Source: Candidatus Rifleibacteriota bacterium (GTDB taxonomy: Bacteria > Riflebacteria > Ozemobacteria > Ozemobacterales > Ozemobacteraceae). From it: a stretch of DNA of 5,435 bases. Positions 1-5,435 of this stretch are shown one piece after another. The stretch lies in the NCBI GenBank assembly GCA_029560455.1, contig JAKQKW010000387.1, positions 1-5,435 of the forward strand. Direction: 5' to 3'. The notes below the pieces were generated by a model, which was given only the letters and a program-made list of their open reading frames with translations, had not been told where the DNA came from and searched no databases. Each line of letters opens with the position of its first letter. Position 1 is the stretch's first letter. The position numbers were made by a program, and so were the translations under genes.

Positions 1-478
1 TGAGACCTGGCCACCCGGACAGATCGTCGAACTGCTCAATCGTCATCTCGAAACGATGAGCGAGAATATCACCAGCAACCATGGAGAAATCGATAAATTC
101 ATCGGTGACGCGATAATCGCAGTGTTCTTTGGCGATAATCCCGAACAGGCCGCGCAAAATGCAGTGAACGCTGGCAAAGCCATGATGAACAGTCACCGTA
201 ATCTCGTCAGCGAGCGCTGCAAGAATGGCATGTTCGCTTATGCCATGGGTATTGGAATCGCGGGCGGCGAACTTCTGGCAGGCTCTTATGGCGCTGCCGA
301 CAGGCATGAATTCAGTCTTACCGGCCAGGCACGCCACCTTGCCGAAATTCTCGAGGCAGAATCGAAACAGGGAAAATTCTCGCATATAGTGATCAGTCCT
401 GACATACGCGATCTGTTGCCAGAACTGTCGCTTGCACCGGTAGGAGAAAATGGCAGTTACGAGGTTATCGAAATATGA
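1..478 (+). CDS. Class III nucleotide cyclase domain protein, C1-like half (5' partial)
   Basis: The frame is open from base 2 to the TGA at 476-478, so the gene starts upstream of the window. The in-frame ATG at 56 lies inside the conserved domain and is not the real start. The 158 visible residues are most of a class III adenylate/guanylate cyclase catalytic domain. The lead-in helix (IVELLNRHLE) is followed by EIDKFIGDAIIAVF at 86-127, with the base-contacting Lys at 95-97 and the second metal-binding Asp at 107-109. Next come the GIGIAGGELLAG strand-turn and the RHEFSLTGQARHLAEIL segment (302-352). In that last segment catalytically complete members have D-Y-T-V-I-G-D-x-V-N-L-A-x-R. Here the specificity Asp is Glu (308-310), the transition-state Asn is His (335-337) and the Arg is Ile (347-349). 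The first metal Asp would lie upstream and cannot be checked. The protein ends just after the domain. The pattern resembles the C1 half of animal adenylyl cyclases, so it probably needs a partner, most likely the overlapping downstream gene. Family assignment is firm; the heterodimer role is inferred. Confidence 0.9.
   Translation, partial: ETWPPGQIVELLNRHLETMSENITSNHGEIDKFIGDAIIAVFFGDNPEQAAQNAVNAGKAMMNSHRNLVSERCKNGMFAYAMGIGIAGGELLAGSYGAADRHEFSLTGQARHLAEILEAESKQGKFSHIVISPDIRDLLPELSLAPVGENGSYEVIEI
461..464 (+). promoter_or_regulatory. Putative ribosome binding site for the membrane cyclase-like gene
   Basis: GAGG lies ten bases upstream of the ATG at 475, inside the last codons of the preceding gene. 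The spacing is slightly long. With the ATGA stop/start overlap, re-initiation after the upstream gene is likely to contribute, which would couple synthesis of the two proteins. Confidence 0.45.
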
Positions 479-3369
479 AAAGGCATGGGCATTTTTCTAC
501 GCTTTCGGTAATTGCGGCCTGGCTGTTTCTTGCCATTCCCTTTCTGCTGGTGATGTTTGACTGGCAGTCATCGCGCCGGCGCGAATTTGACAAGATAATA
601 AAAGAATCTGATCAGAACATCACCAATCTGCTCGAAAAAATGCAGGTAAGCAATAACTCTGAATACCAGGTTCTGCTGCAGCTGAATGCTTTTCACCGCA
701 AGTTACGTAACGAAATCGCCAGTAACAGCTCACAGATCAGCGAATTCATCAATGCTATCTATCAACAGCATCTTGCCGACAATCTGCCACCGCATCACCT
801 GGTGGTAGCTTATAAAAATTCCTCGCAAAACCGCCTGAACAATGTATTTCAGCGTTCCACTCTCACGGCGACCAGTCAGCTGGACACTTTTGCTCTGTTG
901 ATGCAGAGCAGTCCCAGCCTTGAAGACCGCGAGACAGTCGCCGGCGATCTTACTTCAATGTGCGGTTTTTCAGTGAACGTCAACAGCATTGTCGAGCGCC
1001 AGGAGCGTATCAAAGAAAAAGAAGAGGGCATAATACTGCCTTTCACATCGGTCAACGGCAGCACCTGGCTCTACTGGTTCTATCCGTCAATCATCGACGA
1101 CAGACTGATGGTATGTGCAATATTCGACACCGCGAAAATTCCGTCAGACTATGCCTATAAAGCCATGGCGAAGGCAGTCGACTCATCTGACAGCGGATTT
1201 GCGGTAATTCCTTATGCGGGAAACAGCAAACCATTCTGGTCACCGTTTCTGCGCCAATATCCGAAATTACAGCGCTTCATTCACGATAAAGCGGGAGAAC
1301 TGCCATTGAAACAGGTGCAGACCTGGTATGACCAGTTCAATATCTATGCGGCGCCAGTTCTGGTCGGTGAACCGTCGCTGCTTTTTCTGGTCGGCAGACG
1401 TCTGACCAGCCCGCCATTATCGGCTGGTGAAGCTGTTTTTGTCATTATCGTCTTTGTACTTTTCGCCGGGCTTTCGCTGATGCTGCTGCAACGCCGGGTA
1501 TTTCGACGAGGCTGGCGCATTTCTATCGCACTTGTTCTGTTGACAGCTTTCATTACCATATTCTACCTTCCGGCCAGCATTGGCCGCATCGCAGTGAGAA
1601 ACTATCTCGACAGTCACTTTTCGGCCCGCCGACAGAAAGCAGAAAACGATCTCGAACGCAATCTGCAACGTCTGGAAGATCGCTACGACCTTGCGCATGC
1701 TGATCTGTTCTATCGTTTGCAGCACCTCGAGATATACCCGGACATCATGCAGCAATTCATCGACCAGAAGCCTGAAAATGCTCTCAAAAGCATAGATAGT
1801 CAGGTAAAAGCTCAGTATCCGGTAGCCCTGGGGAACAGTCTGCTGTTAATGACCTTGCAGCAGGACGACGGAAAAAACACAGTCTGGCTGCGCAAAAGCG
1901 AAGATACTCGTGCTGCCAGCGAGATGTTCGCAACTCTGTTAAAATCAGTTTTACAGAAATTCCGGCCTGAACTGGCTGTTTCAGCTGAAACAGACAATAA
2001 TAAACTGTCACTGAATGAAGTAAAAGACGAAATGATAAGTGACTTTCTCATCAAGTTCTTTCAGGGCGTTCTGGGCGAAGAGATGTTCTATCGTCTGCTG
2101 GCCAGTCCGACCGATCTGGTAGAAGCTGATACGAGTTTTCTCAAGATATTGACAACCGGTGTTCCGATAAGGCTCTCAGGCGTAGTCAAAGGCCTTCTGC
2201 TGATCATGTGGAGTGAATTCTTCGAAGCTGAGCATTATCTGGGCTTTCTCGAAAAAAACCAGGCAGAACGGGCAGAGAATTTTGAGCTTATTGCAGTTCG
2301 CAAAGGCTCGTTTCAGGGATACCAGCGCAGCACCACTCCGATAACGCCGCCGGCCTGGGATCTGATCGAACGCACCCGGCGAGTCGGAATTCAGTTGACT
2401 TCGCGCGAACAGATGACAAGCGAAGATCGGCTGCTGATCAAAACCAGACCAGGCAAGTCTCTTGCCATGTACATTCTGGCCGGAATAACCTCTTTGCGTA
2501 ACATCTTCAGTGAGCAGGAAGAACTCGAAAACCTGACCGGAAATCTGCTGGTATTTGTCATGCTGCTGCTTGCGGCACTGGTAGCCGCTCTCTACTGGTA
2601 TTTCATGAACCCGCTCAAACAACTGCAAAAGGGCCTGGATAACATCAAAAACGGCGATTACCAGAGCCGAATTGACTTAGCCGGCCGCAACGATGAGTTC
2701 GGCAGCATCGGCAGATCTTTCAATGCCATGGCCAAAGGCCTTGAGGAAGGCTCACTGCTCGGCAAGTTCGTATCTTCAGCTGTCATAAAAGTGGTTAAAG
2801 ATAAAGATGCATTCGAAAAGGCCGTAAGAGGCGAAAAACGCGAAATGACGATACTTTTCGCTTCACTTAAAACCGGCGATTTAAACGAAGCTGAAGCATT
2901 CATCGGGCAGCTGGCATTTCATCTCAAGGCCTGTCAGGAGGCTGTCAGGCCCACTGCCGGCGTTATCGACAAAGTCATGGAAAACAAGATACTTGTGTTT
3001 TTCGATCACGAAGCCTGCAACGGTGCCGATCATGCAGTCAGACAGGCCATCGATATGATTTTTGCCCTCAAGCACAAACTGACTGCCGACAATAAAAGAG
3101 GATACTACGGGCTCGCCACCGGACAGGTTGTTGCCGGCATTCTCGGTGCCCGTAATCTGCGCCTTGACTACACAGTCATCGGCGATGCGGTAAACCTGGC
3201 TGCCCGTCTCAACGCTCTGGCCGCCGACGACTCCGGCTCACAGATCATCGCCGACGAAACGACACGCTCGCTGTTACCCGCAATCGCTGCTTCAGAAAAT
3301 CTCGGAGAAATCAAAATCAAGGGCAAAACCGCACCGGTCAGTATTCATCGGTTGTCTATGCGCGCCTGA
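475..3369 (+). CDS. Dual-sensor membrane HAMP protein with metal-site-deficient class III cyclase domain (C2-like half)
   Basis: This 964-residue protein has four predicted membrane segments: about 9-29, 320-338, 348-368 and 690-711. They delimit two large extracytoplasmic regions (about 30-319 and 369-689) joined by a short basic cytoplasmic loop (QRRVFRRGW). Neither region matches a sensor family I recognise; the second opens with a charged helical stretch. A HAMP domain follows TM4 (about 712-757; NPLKQL and NDEFG motifs). A linker (GKFVSSAVIK, about 763-772) precedes the cyclase domain at about 787-960. In that domain the first metal Asp of the usual LFAD motif is Ser797, and the GD carrying the second is Glu836-Asn837. 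The base-recognising Lys833 and Asp898 (LDYTVIGD) and the transition-state Asn907 and Arg911 (VNLAARL) are all kept. Alone it should not bind catalytic metals, so it is either a pseudo-cyclase or the C2-type half of a heterodimer with the overlapping upstream gene. The start is fixed by the ATGA overlap and the first membrane segment right behind it. Architecture is certain; the sensed signal is unknown. Confidence 0.92.
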   Translation: MKRHGHFSTLSVIAAWLFLAIPFLLVMFDWQSSRRREFDKIIKESDQNITNLLEKMQVSNNSEYQVLLQLNAFHRKLRNEIASNSSQISEFINAIYQQHLADNLPPHHLVVAYKNSSQNRLNNVFQRSTLTATSQLDTFALLMQSSPSLEDRETVAGDLTSMCGFSVNVNSIVERQERIKEKEEGIILPFTSVNGSTWLYWFYPSIIDDRLMVCAIFDTAKIPSDYAYKAMAKAVDSSDSGFAVIPYAGNSKPFWSPFLRQYPKLQRFIHDKAGELPLKQVQTWYDQFNIYAAPVLVGEPSLLFLVGRRLTSPPLSAGEAVFVIIVFVLFAGLSLMLLQRRVFRRGWRISIALVLLTAFITIFYLPASIGRIAVRNYLDSHFSARRQKAENDLERNLQRLEDRYDLAHADLFYRLQHLEIYPDIMQQFIDQKPENALKSIDSQVKAQYPVALGNSLLLMTLQQDDGKNTVWLRKSEDTRAASEMFATLLKSVLQKFRPELAVSAETDNNKLSLNEVKDEMISDFLIKFFQGVLGEEMFYRLLASPTDLVEADTSFLKILTTGVPIRLSGVVKGLLLIMWSEFFEAEHYLGFLEKNQAERAENFELIAVRKGSFQGYQRSTTPITPPAWDLIERTRRVGIQLTSREQMTSEDRLLIKTRPGKSLAMYILAGITSLRNIFSEQEELENLTGNLLVFVMLLLAALVAALYWYFMNPLKQLQKGLDNIKNGDYQSRIDLAGRNDEFGSIGRSFNAMAKGLEEGSLLGKFVSSAVIKVVKDKDAFEKAVRGEKREMTILFASLKTGDLNEAEAFIGQLAFHLKACQEAVRPTAGVIDKVMENKILVFFDHEACNGADHAVRQAIDMIFALKHKLTADNKRGYYGLATGQVVAGILGARNLRLDYTVIGDAVNLAARLNALAADDSGSQIIADETTRSLLPAIAASENLGEIKIKGKTAPVSIHRLSMRA

Positions 3370-3381
3370 CTGAACTAAAAC

Positions 3382-3406
3382 GGCCGCAGTTACAATATCT
3401 GCGGCC
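3382..3406 (-). terminator. Probable intrinsic terminator of the ABC transporter operon
   Basis: GGCCGCAG (3382-3389) and CTGCGGCC (3399-3406) form a perfect 8-bp GC-rich stem with a 9-base loop, in the gap between the two converging genes. On the minus strand the stem is followed by GTTTTAG, a short U-run. On the plus strand no T-run follows, so it suits the transporter transcript better. The short U-run makes it a moderate-strength candidate. It may also slow readthrough from the cyclase side. Confidence 0.6.
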
Positions 3407-3456
3407 ATCTGTGCAATCTGCGGAAAAACGTCTTTGGTCTCTTGGGTGAGGCTCTT

Positions 3457-4716
3457 TCAAAAATCGATCAGGCGCTCCTGCACCTTGACCTGAGCGGCTG
3501 CCAGCGCTTCTTTAGCGGTCTTCTGCCCCGACAGCACCGCTTCGACCTCCGGATTGATCAGATCTTCGAGCAGGCTGTAGTCTTTAACCACCGGGTTGGG
3601 GCCGGCGTGCTTCATCTGCTCCATGAACATCATCAGATGCGGGTCTTCGAAGCTGACCAGATCGTAGGCGCCAAGGTTGATCGGCAGCTGGTTGAGCTCG
3701 CTGCACCAGCGCTTCTGGTTTTCGGCATTGGTAAAGAACGAGAGAAAATTATAACACTCGGCTGCATACTTTGTGCCCTTGAAAATCACGACATCGGTGC
3801 CACCAACGTTGGTCGAGGTGCCTTTAGTGCCGCCGGGAATCAGGCCGACACCGTAGTCCATTTTAGTGTTGGCGAATTTGGCGAGGTTCCAGGGGCCCAT
3901 GAAGATCATCGCGTATTTGCCGTTGACAAAGCCCTGTTCAGGGGAAATTGCGCCCGGCCGCCACGCGCCTGCTTCGATTTTGTGCTCGTTGACGAGTGAG
4001 GCCATCATTTCGAGCGTCTGCACGGCTGCTTCAGAATCGATGACGCATTTTTTGCCGTCTTCTGAGATGATGCGGGCGCCATAACTGTTGAAGAATGGCA
4101 GGTTCCACCACAGCGTGTTGGTCATGGCGAAGGCATACTGGTCTTTAGATTTGTCGGTGAGTTTCTTGCCAACTTCGATGAATTCTTCCCAGGTCTGCGG
4201 AACCACCGGCGCTGACGGGTCTTCTGGAAGCAGACCAGCATCTCTGAACATCTGACGGTTGTAGAACATCGCCACACAAGTGCTCTGATCGGGAATACCA
4301 TAATATTTGCCGTCGATATAGGCAGTTTCGAGTGGTGCGGCCAGATACTGGTCGCGAATCTTTGCAAAACCGAGAGTGTCGAGATCGACGACCGAGTTTT
4401 TGCGCGCAAGTTCACAGACGAACGACCAGTCGACACGGGCCATATCGGGGCCCTGACCAACGGTCAGCGCAGTGCGCAGCTTGGCCTTGTGCCCATCGAA
4501 GGGTATGCGAACCGGGCGCACGGTGAACTTCGGGTTGGCGCCTTCCCAGTCTTTGATTATGGCACGCAGAACCTGCTCTTCCTGGTCGTTATAGGTGTGC
4601 CAGAAGGTCAGAATGGTGCGGCCATCAGGGCTGGTCGCGATCGAGTCGTCCCAGCACACGAAAACCAGCGCGATATAGGCGATAACCGCAACGATCATTA
4701 TTTTCTTTTCGCTCAT
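3457..4716 (-). CDS. Carbohydrate ABC transporter solute-binding protein (MalE-type, family 1)
   Basis: This 419-residue protein is the extracytoplasmic receptor that captures a sugar or related solute and delivers it to the membrane permeases. A hydrophobic segment after Lys4-Lys5 (about 6-20) acts as export signal or anchor. The mature part opens with the typical ILTFWHTYND strand (residues 35-44). It continues with GQGPDMARVD in the first lobe, FMGPWNLAKF around Trp276 (the usual GPW hinge-region motif of this family) and NVGGTDVVIFKGTKY near the C-terminal lobe. Length and motif order match the full-length family. Cys21 lies at the end of the hydrophobic stretch, but the preceding residues (V-F-V) do not make a normal lipobox. 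The protein may be released by signal peptidase I (possibly after the S-I-A at 25-27) or stay anchored. It lies 10 bases downstream of a MalG-type permease and is the last gene before a terminator. The substrate cannot be assigned: maltose-like sugars, other oligosaccharides and glycerol-phosphate-type ligands all fit the family. Confidence 0.93.
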   Translation of the reverse strand: MSEKKIMIVAVIAYIALVFVCWDDSIATSPDGRTILTFWHTYNDQEEQVLRAIIKDWEGANPKFTVRPVRIPFDGHKAKLRTALTVGQGPDMARVDWSFVCELARKNSVVDLDTLGFAKIRDQYLAAPLETAYIDGKYYGIPDQSTCVAMFYNRQMFRDAGLLPEDPSAPVVPQTWEEFIEVGKKLTDKSKDQYAFAMTNTLWWNLPFFNSYGARIISEDGKKCVIDSEAAVQTLEMMASLVNEHKIEAGAWRPGAISPEQGFVNGKYAMIFMGPWNLAKFANTKMDYGVGLIPGGTKGTSTNVGGTDVVIFKGTKYAAECYNFLSFFTNAENQKRWCSELNQLPINLGAYDLVSFEDPHLMMFMEQMKHAGPNPVVKDYSLLEDLINPEVEAVLSGQKTAKEALAAAQVKVQERLIDF

Positions 4717-4722
4717 GGTTTA

Positions 4723-4728
4723 TCTCCT
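4723..4728 (-). promoter_or_regulatory. Ribosome binding site of the solute-binding protein gene
   Basis: Read on the minus strand, AGGAGA lies six bases before the ATG at 4716-4714. Its first bases overlap the TAG stop of the upstream permease. This is a strong, well-spaced Shine-Dalgarno, which supports the chosen start and high translation of the binding protein. Confidence 0.8.
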
Positions 4729-5435
4729 ATTCTTTAACCGCGCCCTGGGTCATGCCTTCGATAAAGTAGCGCTGCGCAAAGAGAAACAGCACGGCGATCG
4801 GCACGATCGAGAAACACGAAGCCGACATGATCAGGCCAAGTTCAGAGGTATACTGGCCTTTGAACAGCGCGAGACCAACCGGCAAGGTTATGCTCAGCGG
4901 GTTTTCAAAGTTGGTGACGATCAGCTGCCACAGAAAATTCGACCAGTGAAACAGAAAAGTCAGCAGGAAAAGAGTTAGAATGATAGGCAGTGCCAGCGGC
5001 ACGATGACCACTGTAAACACCTGCCACTCGGAGGCGCCGTCGATCTGCGCAGCTTCGAGCAGCGAATCGGGAATGGTATCCATGAACTGTTTGAGCATGA
5101 ATATACCGAACACCGAGGCCAGATGCGGCAGAAACATTGCCCATTTGGTGCCGAACAGGCCCATTTTGCAGACCATGAAGAACTGTGGCACCATGAACAT
5201 CATGCCCGGTATCATCATGGTGGCAAGCAGCAGCATGAAGATCTGCTGCTTGTAGGGCAGCTGCTTTTTCGAGAACACATAAGCACCCATGGCCGCGAAA
5301 AAAGTCACGAGAAATGCGGCAGTAGTTGCTACCAGCAGGCTGTTGAGGAAGTAGGTGCCAAAGTTTTTCTTCTGCTCGATCTCGTCGACCGCGGCCATTC
5401 CCTTCGATGCAGCATCAATCTTGAGTACGCGCTTG
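4727..5435 (-). CDS. Carbohydrate ABC transporter inner-membrane permease (MalG-type, 5' partial)
   Basis: One of the two membrane subunits that form the translocation channel of a sugar ABC importer. The frame stays open to the right edge, adding KRVLKIDAASKG before the Met at 5398, so that Met is probably internal. The usual first membrane helix of MalG proteins is missing and should lie outside the window. Counting from that Met, the first visible helix begins at FGTYFLNSLLVA (13-24) and runs to about 42. Further helices lie around 53-75, 86-105, 130-150 and near the C-terminus. The cytoplasmic EAA loop that docks onto the ATPase is clear: E115-A-A-x-x-D-G-A122, ending in VPLALP (133-138). 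The protein ends in EGMTQGAVKE, a typical C-terminus for this family. It is followed after 10 bases by the solute-binding protein gene, in the same operon. Any MalF-type partner would lie upstream, outside the window. No ATPase gene is visible here. Confidence 0.92.
   Translation of the reverse strand, partial: KRVLKIDAASKGMAAVDEIEQKKNFGTYFLNSLLVATTAAFLVTFFAAMGAYVFSKKQLPYKQQIFMLLLATMMIPGMMFMVPQFFMVCKMGLFGTKWAMFLPHLASVFGIFMLKQFMDTIPDSLLEAAQIDGASEWQVFTVVIVPLALPIILTLFLLTFLFHWSNFLWQLIVTNFENPLSITLPVGLALFKGQYTSELGLIMSASCFSIVPIAVLFLFAQRYFIEGMTQGAVKE

Noticed and set aside
56..478. The ATG at 56 as the start of a complete 140-residue gene
   Set aside because: The frame is open upstream to the window edge and the preceding codons encode the conserved helix of the cyclase domain, so the gene is truncated by the window rather than starting here.
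2176..2628. 150-codon open frame on the - strand
   Set aside because: It is antisense to the membrane cyclase-like gene, including its fourth membrane segment, and has no recognisable domain or ribosome binding site.
2928..2951. Inverted repeat GGCCTG...CAGGCC with a doubled CTGTCAGG inside
   Set aside because: It lies within the cyclase-domain coding sequence, with a short stem, a 12-base loop and no T-run. It is probably chance from codon choice.
3397..3423. ATCTGCGG repeated twice in the intergenic region
   Set aside because: Only eight bases and two copies, one of them part of the terminator stem; too little to call a repeat family or binding site.
3442..3999. 185-codon open frame on the + strand
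   Set aside because: It lies entirely antisense to the well-supported solute-binding protein gene, has no family resemblance and shows a composition typical of a reverse-frame shadow.

Overview
The window holds two converging gene pairs from a bacterium of roughly balanced GC content. Codon use looks uniform throughout, and I see no sign of a mobile element, phage, CRISPR array or RNA gene. The species cannot be identified. Class III nucleotide cyclases with large membrane sensors, next to a carbohydrate ABC transporter, suggest a free-living or sediment/gut heterotroph with a Gram-negative-type envelope. An origin in a lesser-known phylum such as Riflebacteria or Lentisphaerae is only an impression.

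Left half (1-3369, + strand): the 3' end of a class III adenylate/guanylate cyclase-type gene overlaps by four bases (ATGA) a 964-residue membrane protein. That protein has two tandem extracytoplasmic regions, four membrane segments, a HAMP domain and a C-terminal class III cyclase domain. The two cyclase domains are degenerate in opposite ways. The first keeps the visible metal-binding Asp but has lost the transition-state Asn and Arg. The second keeps the base-recognising Lys and Asp and the transition-state Asn and Arg, but has lost both metal-binding Asp residues. This is the division of labour seen between the C1 and C2 domains of animal transmembrane adenylyl cyclases. The simplest reading is an obligate two-gene heterodimeric cyclase, with one composite active site and sensing through the membrane subunit. 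This is the main observation of the window.

Middle (3370-3456): a short convergent intergenic region with a perfect 8-bp inverted repeat. It is followed by a short T-run when read on the minus strand, so it probably ends the transporter transcript.

Right half (3457-5435, - strand): the end of a carbohydrate ABC-importer operon. It holds a MalG-type permease, cut by the window edge, then a MalE-type solute-binding protein 10 bases downstream. The other permease, any ATPase and the promoter lie outside the window or elsewhere. The substrate cannot be read from the sequence. Nothing in the window shows a direct link between the cyclase pair and the transporter beyond adjacency.
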